DNA of 64,000 bases. Origin: Glandiceps talaboti (Eukaryota > Hemichordata > Enteropneusta > Spengelidae). The position numbers and the translations under genes were made by a program. Below the pieces are notes generated by a model, which searched no databases, was not told the DNA's origin, and was given only the letters and a program-made list of their open reading frames with translations. The DNA lies in NCBI RefSeq assembly GCF_964340395.1, contig NC_135551.1, positions 16,231,003-16,295,002 on the forward strand. Direction: 5' to 3'. Shown here piece after piece: positions 11,757 to 26,460 of this stretch (position 1 is the stretch's first letter; each line of letters starts with the position of its first letter).

Positions 11757-12541
11757 CGATGATGTATAATGTCATTATTTGTTATCAGTGTTTTACCATT
11801 TTTAAACCCATTGATTCAATAATAACATATTATAACTAGCAAAAATAAATATTATTTCATTCATTCGGCAGCAAATTGCAAACATTCAGTTAAAAAAAAC
11901 TATTAATTAATTCTAATGGTCACCAAATGTCGAAATGGTGGTTTTAGATAGCCTAATTGCAAAACACAATTTCACTATAAGTAGGGAGACAATTTCACTG
12001 ACACCCTACAGTCACAAACAGCTAGTGTAACGATATACAGTATAAAATAACAATTTTGTTCTCTAAGTTCATGAATTTAATACTATCGTCTCTAGTCCAC
12101 TTTTGTAATGTCATGTTTGCCTCGTCATCCAAAGTTCAGAATTTAGGCTCATGAGGTCCCATTTATAAAATAGACCGTTTCTCCAAATGGTTTTAAAAGT
12201 TTTGTGGATGTCAAGGCTATTCATTATGGTCATTTTGCTACACCTGTCAAAGGGATGAAGTATTGTCTCTAGAATACACACAAGCTGCAGTAATATATAT
12301 TACTTTGGCCAGATTGGTATCAGGTTTTAAAGAGGTGTGGTATTTTATTTCCAAGAGCCATGGTTGTGGGCAGTGAACGATACACAGTTCGAAGATATTT
12401 GCAAAAGACGGTAGTTAGGGAATTCCGCTGTAAGTTGCAGTAAACTGTTTCAAAATGTACTTGTTATCGCCCTTGAAAATTGGTCTACAAGAAAGTGACG
12501 CATCTGGGAAATCACTAATTTCGGTATCAAGGTAAACTACG
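11230..12541. other. Gene-free stretch with a (GAT)n tract
   Basis: No coding region recognised. A (GAT)n microsatellite runs from about 11694 to 11763. The rest is AT-rich single-copy-looking DNA. Confidence 0.5.
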
Positions 12542-12764
12542 TTCTTCTTCTTCTTCTTCTTCTTCTTCTTCTTCTTCTTCTTCTTCTTCTTCTTCTTCTT
12601 CTTCTTCTTCTTCTTCTTCTTCTTCTTCTTCTTCTTCTTCTTCTTCTTCTTCTTCTTCTTCTTCTTCTTCTTCTTCTTCTTCTTCTTCTTCTTCTTCTTC
12701 TTCTTCTTCTTCTTCTTTTTCTTCTTCTTCTTCTTCTTCTTCTTCTTCTTCTTCTTCTTCTTCT
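12542..12764 (+). repeat. (CTT)n microsatellite, 5' flank of the Tx1-like LINE
   Basis: About 220 bp of nearly perfect CTT repeats. It ends at 12764 and LINE 5' sequence begins at once. A second (CTT)n tract begins directly at the LINE 3' end (18673), so the LINE lies within or between CTT repeats. Confidence 0.95.
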
Positions 12765-12970
12765 TGTAGTAGAAGGAGTTCTAATAGTCGCTCTGAGTTC
12801 GTTGTTGGATTTTCCGGTAGTTTGGACTTTCCTTGCCACAATTTTCAACATTTCGAGGAGTCATTGTCTACTGCACCATTTTGGAGGATTACCAGTGCCA
12901 AGTATCAGTGGATTGCTGAGATTTTTGCAGATTGTTTTTTTGGTGATTGTCACCTTCTCAATCGGCCAAT

Positions 12971-14634
12971 ATGGCGGCCGTGCGAGCGCCGCCTTATGGT
13001 AATGGTGATGACCACACCTTGGTTAAATTGACCATGAAGAATGCCGTAAAGATGGAGAGCATAGAAAGTGTAAGTGTTAATAACTATGTGGAAAAGATAG
13101 CTGAATTGGTACATGAAAATGAAATATTACCTGCTTCAAGAATGAACAAATCAGTGGTTGTTTTTCTGAAAACGATTGATTTAGTTGATAAGGTATGCAC
13201 AACCGGACTGACAATAAGCGATGAATTTGTCCAGCCCCAACCGATGGTTAAACCAGCTACAAAGGTAAAACTATCCAACGTTCCACCTTTCCTTCCTCAC
13301 AGTTTACTTGCTGAAAAACTATCCAACAATTTGGAAAGGTGATTTCAACAAGTTCCCGATTTATTCCACTTGGTTGTAGAAAACAAGGTCTCCGACATCG
13401 ACATGTGAAATCCTTTCGACGCCAGGTGTTCGTCATTATGAAACAAAGCAATATCAGTGGTGTTCTACATATTCTCTATGGTGGACAGAACTATCAAATT
13501 TACATTTCTACTGATGAAGTCAGATGTTTCCACTGCAAAAACAATGGTCACATACAGAGAAACTGTCCTTACATACAGCGTGATGGTGTGGCTGAATTAA
13601 CAAATCAGAGAGATTCCGTCAATCAGGATTCAGTGGATAGACAAAATAACACCGGGGAAGAGAGCATTGCTGAAAAACTGGTTCATCAGAATCAAAAGTC
13701 AACAGATGACAAGGAGACGAAACTAATCTAGATAACGCTACTGAAAGTGCTAGTAACATCGATGAACCAGACCCTGCACAATTTGACATCGGGGAAATGA
13801 TAACTGAACAAATATATGACAACATGTCTCAACCTTCCACAAGGAAAAATAAACGTGGCAGATCCCCTAGCCCCGATCAAAGCTATGCATCCGTAACTCC
13901 TTCTGAAAAAAAGCGGTGTGACAAGGATAAGGAACCCGACGATCGATCAGTACAACCGTCTCCTACAACATCGCATGATCAAAACGAAGTGTCAAATGAC
14001 AAAGGTACCCCTCCTTCAAAAGAAGATAAACAGATTAAAACTGGCGATGAAGAAAGGGTACGACCCCCTCCTTCGCAATCAACCCAGAATCGTGACCCTG
14101 ATGAAGAGAGAGTAAACACCCCTCCTTCAAATAAAAACGGCATTGATGAAAGCTCTACAGGGGAGTTTGTATCTCCGTCTGCAAAACAATCTGTGTCTTT
14201 TGAAGAGGATACGTCATGGCAACGTCAGCCATTGATATCTCTCCACGAACCTGATAACGGTCATCAAAGTATACCATGTAGCCTTCCATCCTCATATCCT
14301 CCTCCATCTGGGATTCCAATACAGAATTCATTTTCTGTCCTCACCGATGTTGAAGAATCAAGTCAAGATGATGATGCTGAATCATTTTGCTCGACTTTTT
14401 CCGATCTGACCAGTCAGTTGTGACACTGTCCCAGAAATCACTAGTTGAGTTCATCGAAGAAATCAAATTTTCAAAGAAAGCTATAGAAAAATCACAGGAA
14501 TATTGTTCCGATTTAAAATTGCTAATAAAATCCCTGTCACACCTTCATAAATCAGGTGTTCTTTCCAGTCGACAGAAAACCCGAGTTGGGAAATTGGTAC
14601 AGAAAATCAAAGTCCACCTCAAACATACGAATTA
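12971..14634 (+). pseudogene. Tx1/L1-like LINE ORF1, CCHC protein, frameshifted
   Basis: Plus strand, read across at least three frames (12971-13342, 13339-13731, 13797-14423, then a C-terminal piece at 14387-14634). The first in-frame ATG is 12971 (MAAVRAPPYGNGDDHTLVKL); the frame extends a few codons further 5' but only from a TTG. A zinc knuckle, CFHCKNNGHIQRNC (about 13527-13568), identifies an RNA-binding ORF1. A long polar Ser/Pro/Glu/Lys-rich stretch and a short coiled-coil tail follow. ORF2 starts 4 bp after the ORF1 stop (ATG 14638). The frame changes mean this copy is inactive. Confidence 0.75.
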
Positions 14635-14637
14635 ACT

Positions 14638-17600
14638 ATGGCTTTGAACAGACTTTATCTAATATCAATAACAATGGTGTGCCTGACGCTGTCAACATTT
14701 AACGCACGTGGGTGCAGGGATGCTATGAAACGTTACGAAACCTTCGAATTTCTGAAAAATAATCAAAAATCAGATGTCTATAATGTCCAAGAAACCCATT
14801 CTCAACCTTCTGACGAAGATGTATGGAGATTGATCTGGCGTGGACAAGCTGAATTCTCACAGTTAGCTTCAAATAGCGGAGGAGTTGCGATATTGTTTTC
14901 ACCCAAAATGAAAGTTGATATTGTAGAAACCCGGTCTGTTATACCAGGCAGACTTCTTTACGTGAAAGCAGTCGTCAATGACCACATCTGTAACTTTATC
15001 AACATTTATGCGTCGGTTGATCATAATGAACGACTAAATAATTTTATTGTACTAAAAAGACTTTTAAATGAACTTCGAAATAATGAAACTATTTGACCAG
15101 TCAGTTGTGACACGACTAGGGGTTAATTTCAATTGTACGATAGACGCAGGTAAAGATAGACGAAACGGGAAAGAACCAGATAAAAAATGTGTAGACTTCC
15201 TGTCGAATACCATCAATAGATTCAAATTAGTTGATGTCTGGAGACGTTTCCATGGTGATGATTGTGCCAACTACACTTGGAGGAGACAGAACAGTGCAGC
15301 AAGACTCGATCGCTTGTATATACCTAAACACTTTTGTAGTAGAACCCAGTCTGTTTCTATAGAACCTGGTATCAACTCTGATCATGCTTTGGTAAAGCTT
15401 GTAATGTCACAGACACAATTTAAAAAACGTAGTTCATTTTGGTGTCTGAACACTGAGTTATTATTAGATGAAGAATATTGTAATTTAATTGAGGAATTTT
15501 GGTCACGTTGGCAATCTTGTAAAGTATCTTATAATTCACTTCAGCTATGGTGGGATATGGGAAAACTTAAAATCAAGCAATTGACACAACAATATTGTAT
15601 TGAAAGGAAAAATCGTAAAGAAAATTTAAAGCGCGATCTTGAATCCGAATTACGTAATCTTGAAATATCGCGTACAAACGGAGACAATGTCACTGCTGCT
15701 ATTGATGAAAAGAGAAATCTATCGGACAAAATCATGAAATCAAGGTGCAAGGAGCAGTGATTAGGTCAAGATTCAAACAGCTGAACGAAAGTGACACTTC
15801 AACCTCGTTCTTCTTTGATTTAGAAAGGTACAGGGGAACAAAAAAACTTATGACACATTTACGTCTTCCAGACGGAGAAATTACGGAAAATCCGTTGGAA
15901 ATCCGTGAAATTGCAAGAAATTTTTATTCTGAGTTGTACTCTCCGGATGAAATTTCTACTGAAGCTCAAAATCTCATTTTGGACGATTTACCAAAACTAG
16001 ATGAAGAACACAAGCAGTCCCTAGACATGTCAATTACTTATGAAGAGTTAACTGACTCACTTAAGCAACTTGGGAGAAACGCTTCTCCAGGTATCGACGG
16101 GTTACCGTCAGAGTTTTATCAAAAGTTTTGGCATCTCATTGGGAAAGATTACCACGACGTTTTTACCGGCGCTATCGATGATGGGCTACTCCCTCTATCA
16201 TGTAAAAGGGCGATTTTGACTTTGATTCCAAAAAAGGAGACTATAGCCTGATCACAAATTGGGGTCCCGTGTCGATTCTTTGTTCGGATTATAAAATACT
16301 GACCAAAGCTCTTTCGTTACGCCTCCGGACAGTGCTCAGTAGTATTATTCATATTGATCAAACATACTGCATTCCTGGCAGACATATTTCTGATAACATT
16401 AACCTTCTGCGTGATTCATTTCACTATGCAAATGAACAAAATATACCTCTCGCTATTTTGTCGTTGGATCAAGAAAAGGCTTTTGACCATGTCCACCATA
16501 ACTACCTGATTAATACATTAAGTGCATTTGGCTTTGGTCCAACCTTTATTAAGTACATACAACTTTTATATTCAAACACAGAGAGCTTACTGAAATTAAA
16601 TCATTCGCTGACCCCTCCGTTATCGTTCAGTCGTGGAATTCGACAAGGGTGTTCCCTGTCTGGTCAACTGTACTCAATCTGCATTGAGCCTCTGCTTCAT
16701 AAAATACGTTCGCAGAGTAGCATGCGTGGACTCGAACTTCCTAAGTCTAACGGAAAACGCTGCCATTTGTCAGCATACGCAGACGACGTTAACTTTCTAA
16801 TTACACGTGACAATGACTTAAAAGAATTACAGCATCAATTTGGCTTAATATTTATGAGAAGGCTTCCAATGCTCGTATCAATTACTCCAAATCTGAAGGT
16901 CTATGGTGTGGTTGCTGGAGAAAGCGTAGTGATACACCCATGGACATTAAGTGGTCATCAAAAGGCCTAAAGGTTCTGGGTACTTTCATTGGTAACGAGA
17001 ATTCATACGCTGAAAAGAATTGGGATGGTGTAGTTAGAATAATTGACGAAAAATTAAATAACTGGAAACGTTATGCGACAGCAATATCTTATCGTGGTAT
17101 GTCCTAGTGACTAATCAGCTTGTCGCTACTAAGATCTTACATCGCTTAGCTGTCATGTCTCCACCTAAGGAAGTTGTCGAAATCCTTCAACAGAAAATTG
17201 AAAACTTTTTTTTGGCAGGGGCGTCATTGGGTGGCGAAGGAAACTCTGTATCAACCCGTAAAGAAAGGAGGACAAGGTCTCATTCATATCCAGTCTCGTT
17301 TAAAGGCCTTCAGATTACAATATCTTCAACGTTATCTGTACATGGATAAAGAGCATCCGTGTTGCTACTTTACCGACTACTACTTAGGAAAAGTTGGGAT
17401 GCTAGGTAACGACAAACAGCTTTTCTGCGTTGACCTAACCAAGTTACACGTAGATCGAAATTCTCCAACTTTCTATCACGAACTGTGGAGGACTGTAACA
17501 TGTAAAGAGATTGACATCAATCGAAACGGTGAACCCACAACAATTGGAGAAATTCTAAATGAACCAATTTTCCTGAACAATTTGATTATAAATCCAATTA

Positions 17601-18560
17601 CAAGACATTCGTTTTCTCCAGACAAATTTGCAGAATCTGGCTTGACTAAAGTTACAGACCTTATCCATCTAACTGAAAGAAGGTGGAAAACTCCACAGGA
17701 GCTATCGTCCTCTCTTACAATTCATTCGCGTCGCATTATTACATTGAAATTAAATATTTTTCAGCAAGCCATTCTGAATAGGTTTGACGAGAAAGTAAAG
17801 TCATTCTTTGCTAATCAAATCTCAACCGACGATCTCTCATCACGGAATACACGTTACCACTACACACTTAGTACCACAACTGAAGGTAAAGAGCACGACA
17901 TCCAATGTTGTCTCTACAAGCTCGAAAAAGGTGTAATACAAATTTCTAATCTTCTAGCTAATTCCGACAGACTAAGTAGTATTTGGGTAGACTTATTGTC
18001 AACCCCCCTAAATATAAAACCTAACTTTGGCATTATTTATGACACTCCTCTTTACAAGAAAGAGGGCGACATATAGTGGCGCTTCCTTCACGGGTACTTA
18101 CTAATTACATTCAATTGGTTACACTGACAATGATAACTGCCCTTTCTGTAACAGCAATCGCGATACTTTACTTCATATGTTTGTAGAATGCGTAAGGCTT
18201 CAAAATTTTCTCCGCATTATTGAGAAACTGGTGGAGAAAATTAGCGGTGACGATATAGTTCCTCAAATTTGGTATATTTTTGGCCCTCCATATAGAAAAG
18301 GCCAAAAAGCTGTTATGCGTTTGATAAATTTCATTTTCATAAATGCTAAGCTTGCCATCCATGTTTCGCACTACAACAAGTTGAAAGAGAAATCAAACGT
18401 TGATGTTCTTGACTTATTTAGATCACGTCTTAAGTCGCGTTTAATGGTTGAATTCCAATATTGCCAATTTACCGGCAACCTGTTACACTTCCAAACGTTT
18501 TGGGCAATGAATTCAGCCCTCTGTAAGGTCAGAAACAATGATATCCTTTTCTGTATATAG
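14638..18560 (+). pseudogene. Tx1/L1-like LINE ORF2, endonuclease and RT, frameshifted
   Basis: Starts at ATG 14638. The endonuclease (14650-15400) shows LSTFNARGCRDAMKRY, the catalytic Glu context VQETHS, then 'SGGVAILFSP' and, in a second frame, 'RLDRLYIPKHF' and 'GINSDHALVKL'. RT blocks follow: RNASPGIDGLPSEFYQKFW (near 16080), 'ILSLDQEKAFDHVHHNYL' (near 16455), GIRQGCSLSGQLYSICIEPL (near 16640) and the catalytic YADD at 16776-16787. The C-terminal region runs to about 18560 with a Cys/His cluster near 18145-18190. Frame changes occur near 15070, 15750, 16255, 16970-17170 and 18075. The domain set and SPGIDGL/YADD style are those of the Tx1 branch of L1-like elements. Confidence 0.85.
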
Positions 18561-18672
18561 AACGTCGTTGTGAACTTCTTTATTTATTCTTTGTTTACCT
18601 TTGCAGATGATGTAATTTTAATGTATTTGTAAATTTTGTATAGTCGCATTAAACGTATCTGTGAAAATCAAA

Positions 18673-18707
18673 ATCTTCTTCTTCTTCTTCTTCTTCTTCT
18701 TCTTCTT

Positions 18708-18737
<30 letters not shown>
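18673..18737 (+). repeat. (CTT)n tract at the LINE 3' end
   Basis: Follows directly after the LINE 3' UTR (ending 'gaaaatcaaaat'). Same repeat and same orientation as the tract at 12542-12764 on the 5' side. Confidence 0.9.
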
Positions 18738-20148
<1,411 letters not shown>

Positions 20149-20360
20149 TTATACTGAAAGGTGATAAATATTTCAGGGTTCTATGATAGAAATGTTTATT
20201 CTGTCAATCAGCATGGTAACTATTGCTGCACTAACATTTAAACAAGAAGATATTGTTAAATGTAAACGAGACATACAGTTTGATAGAAAAACAATTCGGG
20301 ACGCATAGACAGTGATATAAGCAAGCAGATATAAAGAAAAACATAGCTTAATAGGCAGAG

Positions 20361-20551
20361 AAAGAACATTTGTACGTAGCAGCAATGTCTTGTCAGTATT
20401 AGATATTTTGCTCTTCTTTAATACATTTGTTGCAATTATTATATTTGGCGGACATATTGTGAATGAAATAACTTACATTACAGATGATAGAAATACTAAT
20501 AATTGAAGGTACTAATACTGACAATACATTGCTGCTACGTACAAATGTTCT
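20361..20551. repeat. Short inverted repeat, about 40-bp arms
   Basis: The sequence around 20361-20401 (including 'gtacgtagcagcaatg' and 'tgtcagtattag') returns inverted at 20512-20551 ('ctaatactgaca', 'cattgctgctacgtac'). The spacer is about 110 bp. Confidence 0.75.
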
Positions 20552-20590
20552 AAGATGAAAGGTGATAAATATTTCAGGGTTTTATGATAG

Positions 20591-20993
20591 TGAATACATA
20601 TTGCCTGGCCATGAGGGCTATAGCACCCGTTTATTACACCCGAGGGACTGTGAGTTACCAGAATCACATGCTATTTCCCGAGGCCAAAGGCCGAGGGAAA
20701 TAGTATGTGATTGTGGTAACTCACAGTCACGAGGGGGTAATGAACAGGTGCTATAGCCCGAATATAGGCCAGGCAATGTGTTTTATAATATACCTCATGC
20801 TGGGCCTGTGAACTCGCGGTGGCAGACGACAGTGTCAGAAGCCGCCATTTTAACCTGCTGTGAACGCGCGGTGGTCACTGACCATGTCAAAGTTGATGGA
20901 ACTATTTCCCTAGGGAAGTAGTCATTCTATTCTCCTGTCACGTGACTGATTCTAGCGAATCGTGGCACAGCATTATCACTAGGTATATTATAA
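20591..20993. mobile_element. MITE-like foldback insertion, about 400 bp
   Basis: The flank 'aaaggtgataaatatttcag' is followed at 20165-20220 by an uninterrupted sequence. At 20551 the same flank is interrupted after 'tttatgatag' and resumes near 20994 with 'aatgtttattctg'. The insert contains a palindrome centred on gaggccaaaggccgaggg (about 20600-20786, arms including gggctatagcaccc and actgtgagttacca). It also has an inverted pair 'ttttataatatacct' / 'aggtatattataaaa'. It has no coding capacity. The filled and empty sites in one window support an insertion. Confidence 0.7.
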
Positions 20994-20999
20994 AAAATG

Positions 21000-22350
21000 T
21001 TTATTCTGTGTCAATCTGCATGGTAACTATTATAAATAATTGAAGGTACTTTCGTCTCAGAACATTTGTACATAGCAGCAATGTCTTGTCAGTATTAGAT
21101 ATTTTGCTCTTCTTACATTTGTTGCAATTATTATATTTGGCGGACATATTGTGAATGAAATAACTTACATTACAGATGATAGAAATACTAATAATTGAAG
21201 GTACTTTCATCTCAGCTATATAATTTAAGGACAATTCGGCATGGGTAGATATACAGTTCATGGCTTATAACAAGTTAAAGCTCATAGAGTTTATATACCA
21301 TGGTCATGGTTTTGTATATTGGCTACTCCACATTTATGGCAATCCAATTGAATGTCAATAACGAAAACAATCAATCACAGCCACATTGTTAACCTCTTTT
21401 AGTCATGATCATAAACTTATAATTTGTCAAATGTCATGTTATTAGACAAACAAATTGGAATGGTTTGCTTCTGATTTCCAGACATCGCCTGAGAGGTCGC
21501 ACGACATAGAGATTGGCGATCTTAGTATATTTCGTAAAACCTGTAATTTTATTAATTACTTTTAAAAAGAGAAGATCCCAAACTGTGACAACAGTGCACT
21601 TCGAACGATATCCTGTCATTTGAAAAAAACCGTGATAATTCTCTAGGCACTAGACACTAAGTTTGGGTGTTTAATAAAAAATTGTGCAAAGTTTTGAAAT
21701 GGAAATGATAACTTTACACTGAAAATCCATAAAACGCTCACATTTAATAGTAAACAGAGACGAAACGGTATTTTTCTGTTGTGTACTAACTTTCAGAGCA
21801 AATTATTTATACTAAGAGTACACTATTACAAATGCACTTCTATCGGTGACCAGCCTCACCGCTGATGGCGTACTTCATGGCCAAGCGAGTCCGAGAGCGT
21901 GTGGTAACGCAACATGACAATGAGTATACAAATGCACGTATATAGAGTTTAGAGATACAGAGAAACGGAAGTAGAATTTACATTTGATCGACATGCGATT
22001 ATCACGTACAGTGAATCATAGGTTTGTCTTATATTTTGTATTTTTTTTTTAAATTCCTTATGAATATTTCCCACTGTATAGGCTAGTGTCTAAGTTTATA
22101 AAAATGCCGCACATCATTATTTTTGTATTTAGTATAGGATGTGAAATATTGTTCTTGGCCTTACCTTAGATCTGCCCATTTCGTAGTTAACAAAATATTT
22201 GCTAAAAATGCTAACACTTTACATCAAATTTAAGGAGAATTTCGCGTGATATTTATATTTATTTATTTAAAGTAGCATATATCAGCCCGCGGTCGTACAT
22301 AGCGTGTTATTATATCATAACCCTATCATTAATACTATAAATCCACTAAT
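21000..22350 (+). repeat. Local repeat family, copy A
   Basis: Shares long diverged stretches with 24700-25400 and 44156-47150, for example 'actaactttcagagcaaatt', 'acaaatgcacttctat', 'tcaccgctgatggcg' and 'ggcggacatattgtg'. Part of copy A duplicates 20165-20560. It may derive from a duplicated gene or large repeat; no continuous reading frame is conserved among the copies. Confidence 0.65.
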
Positions 22351-22455
22351 GTCGAAACTTCAAATAATAATTGATAGAACAGATATAGGATATACCATGA
22401 TCATTACATGCATACTTACCAACTGTATACAGGAAACACCATTCGTAACAAAGAT

Positions 22456-22682
<227 letters not shown>

Positions 22683-22996
22683 TTAGTAATAAAGGTAATC
22701 ACTTTATCACATAATTTACAAAGAAAACTCTTTGATTTGCCACTCTAAATTATTATATTTTACGGACATACTGTGAATGGAATAACGTATATTCCAGACA
22801 CAATGCACTCCCTTTATTGTTTCACAGTTTTACGGTCATTATGAATTAGGCCTGAAAAAAAACCCATACATATTAATGAAAATAACATTTGATTTCGTGT
22901 CGTCAAAGTAATGCATTGTAACTACGTCATCACATCAACTAAACAGGAACAAATTTGACGTGTCGGGACAGTACACCAAACTCATTTGATTCAAGT

Positions 22997-22998
<2 letters not shown>

Positions 22999-23057
<59 letters not shown>
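22999..23057 (+). repeat. (CA)n microsatellite
   Basis: About 58 bp of uninterrupted CA repeats. Confidence 0.95.
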
Positions 23058-23058
<1 letters not shown>

Positions 23059-24699
23059 GGATTTTTGAGGTTGGCTATAAATAAATCCAGTGTCTTACAG
23101 CTGTAACCCTGGAAAATTTTAATGGTGAATGAAATAAACAAGGGATGTAAAATAATCAATTTTCTAACAAATTTACCAAAACCACTGTCCATAATTGTCA
23201 ACAACATTCAACTTGTAGTAGACATAACATCGTCTGATATTTAAATTTACGGAGTGTCTTGTGACCGGCGCCTGTCAGCAGACTCGGCCATTTTTTTTCA
23301 TCATTCCATTGTATTTTAAACCTTGTACTTGACATTTCGCAATATTTATAATTCTCAACAAAATACCTCAACATGCCTCACCTCGCTCGTACTCAAAGCA
23401 GTCCCGGTATGATCACTGACATGATCAGAGAGAACCTTTTCGGATTTACATGTAAAATGGGGAAAGATACACAAAACATAATGCAAAGTCTGAAGCCAAA
23501 TTAAAGTTGTAATTATTTTAATTATTTTTACTTGCCAAATATTTGCATTTTGGAAATGACAAGACATGTTCATGTCATTTACATGTAAACTATCGGCCAA
23601 AAAACAAAGTTTGGTCGATTCACAGTATGAAGAGTCTCGCAGACTGCTCTTGCATAACTTCAACCTGAACTGCATGCCTAAGCATGCCTTGCTTACGCGA
23701 GTTGCCTTATTTTGGTTCACTGTCACTCCAAATTGCACGACAATATAGAATTAATCACAAGTTACATGTTATCTGAAAATATCAAACTTTTATAGTGGGT
23801 CTGAAGTGTGATTTAGTGAGTACCAAGAACTCCTGCGTTACTGCTTGCTGTGTAAAATCGCCCTGTCAAACGAGGTCAGCTTCAACTTCCGGGTCAAATC
23901 AGTCGTTTTCTACCGAAAACTCTTGAACGGACCATTATACAATGATCCTACTAAATTTACTTGCCATGGTTATTTAAACCACATAAAAATCCACGTTTTT
24001 GTAAAGTTTCCGGTCTGTATTAAGAAAACTATGAGCGAAAAACCGGGTCGAAATTTCAGGGCCTCAAGTATGTGTCCTGAATTCGTCGAAAAATCGGCAT
24101 TCCTAAAAGTAATTCCAAAATTTATTTTGCTGGCACGAAAGAAGTTTACAACCCTGTTTCGAACAAACACTTGCATTTGGGCACACAATGCGTAGAATTA
24201 TGACTATAGCACATATTACATTGCTTGTTTGATGTCAATAGTGTCTTTTGAAAAGTGGCAGTATACTTAAAGTCTCGTCGACTGATTTCCAATATGGCGT
24301 CGGTCACAATGCTCATTAACATATTAATTTTTTTTGTTAAATTACAAAAGAAAAAGCATCAAAAATAGAAAAGATGTGCTGACTTGAAATGAACAAATCT
24401 GAGTTTGTTACCCTCTGTGCATCAACACACCAGATATCAAAGCAATCTGACAAGTAGTATTTCAGGAGATGATGAAAATATCATTTTTGAAAAAAAAATC
24501 ATAAAAAATTTAAAATGGCACAGATCAACTTGGCATGAAGAAATCTGAATAGCCTCCCCCCAGGGAACATGCACACCAAACATCGAAGTATTCTTTCGGA
24601 GAAGGTGATGAAAATATAAAAAAATGACGGACACCTATGATTCACTTATACCCTATACCTCTATACCCACCTATACCAAAAGCTACGCTTTCAGCTTTC
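23058..24699. other. Stretch with no recognised gene
   Basis: Open frames on both strands (for example 23845-24195 plus and 23355-23738 minus) have no recognisable domain and no paired splice signals I could trust. Confidence 0.4.
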
Positions 24700-25400
24700 G
24701 CTGACAGCGGAGTTAAAAAAATTAAAATTTGAAATCTCAGACTGTGTCAACCGTGCATTTCGAACAATCTTCTCAAACTTAATAGTAAACAGATACGAAA
24801 CGGTATATTGTCTATAATTGTATACTAACTTTCAGAGAAAATATTTCTACTAACATAAATAAAGAGTACGCTACTACAAATGCACTTCTCTCGATGACCA
24901 AGCCTCACCGCTAATGGCGCACTTCATCATGGCCATGTGAGTCGCTGAATTGAGAGAGATTGTGGTAGTAACGAGTCTACAAATGCAAGTAGTTTAGAGA
25001 TAGAGGGAAACGGAAATAGGGTTTATGAGAACACACATCGGTTCGACATACACTGTTCATGAAAAGTGAATTAAACGCTTTTTCTTATATTTCGTATTTT
25101 TATTTTTTAAATTTCTTACATATATATTCCACTGGTCAGGAGCAGGATAGTATGAGTTTATACAAACGCCTCTCCACATTATTTTTGTATTTAATGTAGG
25201 ATGTAAAATATTTTTCTTGGCCTTCACTTTGATCTGCCCATTTCGTATTTGCTAAAATGATAGCATATGACATCTCATCTCATTTAATGAGAATTACAAG
25301 CGATGTTTATATTCTGTATTTAAGGAGGCATCTGTCAGCCCGTACATCAGCCCGTATATCAAAACCCTGTCATTAATACTCTAAATCCACTATCGTTTCA
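24700..25400 (+). repeat. Local repeat family, copy B
   Basis: Diverged copy of 21580-22345. Matching phrases in the same order include 'acgaaacggtat', 'tactaactttcagag', 'cacttc' with 'gccatg' shortly after, 'ggccttcactttgatctg', 'tcagcccg' and 'cattaatactctaaatccac'. Confidence 0.65.
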
Positions 25401-26454
25401 AGAATGATAACCTTTGCTAATGTTAGCAATTAGCATATAGGTTTTATACTGAGATATATTTATATGCCAGCAAATACAATTTTACTTACAGAATTGAATG
25501 AGATATTTAGATTAGATATTGAGATATGTAAACAGTACATCTTTATTATCAAATGTTATATTACCTGCATACATGTTCCTGATTTTGTGCATGGATTATG
25601 ACTAAAAGTTTAAAATTAAGGTACTGACCAGTAAATAACAAATGCTAATGTATATTGTGACACTTCAGGTTTTTAGATTGGCAAATTAAGTTAACCGTCA
25701 TGTTTAAGTTTATGTAAATCTACAACGTTTACTGATAGGTGTCAGATAAAGTTATACTTATACTTATAAACTGGGATAACTTAATGTTGCAAAATAGGTT
25801 TCCTATGACTGAAAAAAAGTGAAAGTGAAATATCGGGAAACATACTACAACACGCTATTTCTTTTTTACCGAATTCAATTTATGTATAATTATATAGTTT
25901 ATTACGTGTGACAGTGAAGGAAAATGTTTCACAAGATTAGAACACCAAGAACAGTCGATCATGCATAAACAAGTAAGAAAGATCGACTGTTTGTCCAGTG
26001 TGATAATCTCCCAGATGAGAGATAAAGCAAACTGTTAATGTAAGTGATCTCTCGGCAATTGTAAGATTAGGGGAGTTTTAATTTAGATTAGAGGAGAAGA
26101 ATGGACAAGGTGTATTTATTTAGTCAATAAAGAGGAATTACATGCAACTGAAAGAGAGAAAAGTAGACAAAGTGAGAAAAAAAGTTATATCATCACAAAA
26201 CTCGATGAGTGAATTGATCAGTATCACACACAAAATAAGTAATATTGCACCACAAAAATTGATCACTCAATCGATCAATCATTCAACCAAAGAATAAATC
26301 GATCGATTAATCAATTACATGCTCGCTGCCCCCTGTGATATAAACAAAGCCATAGGCAGATAAAGAACCTTTGTACGCACGTAATAGCAATGTCTTGTCT
26401 GTATTAAAACTAAATTATTTTCGTTACTACTCTAAACTAGGTGATTAATTATAT
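25401..26454. other. Gene-free flank left of the Polinton
   Basis: No gene seen. It includes a small inverted pair ('acagtcgatc' near 25953, 'gatcgactgt' near 25981) and a patch of repeated 'atcgatca' words near 26260-26310. Confidence 0.4.
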
Positions 26455-26460
26455 GTTGCG
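26455..26460 (+). repeat. Target site duplication, left copy (GTTGCG)
   Basis: The hexamer GTTGCG directly precedes the left inverted repeat and is repeated exactly at 44156-44161 after the right one. A 6-bp duplication is the hallmark of Polinton integration. Confidence 0.92.

Noticed and set aside
12527-12851. Long poly-Glu / poly-Arg open frames
   Set aside because: They are translations of the (CTT)n microsatellite. No flanking coding sequence supports them.
23845-24195. 116-codon plus-strand frame
   Set aside because: No domain, and the opposite strand is equally open over part of it. No splice or promoter context.
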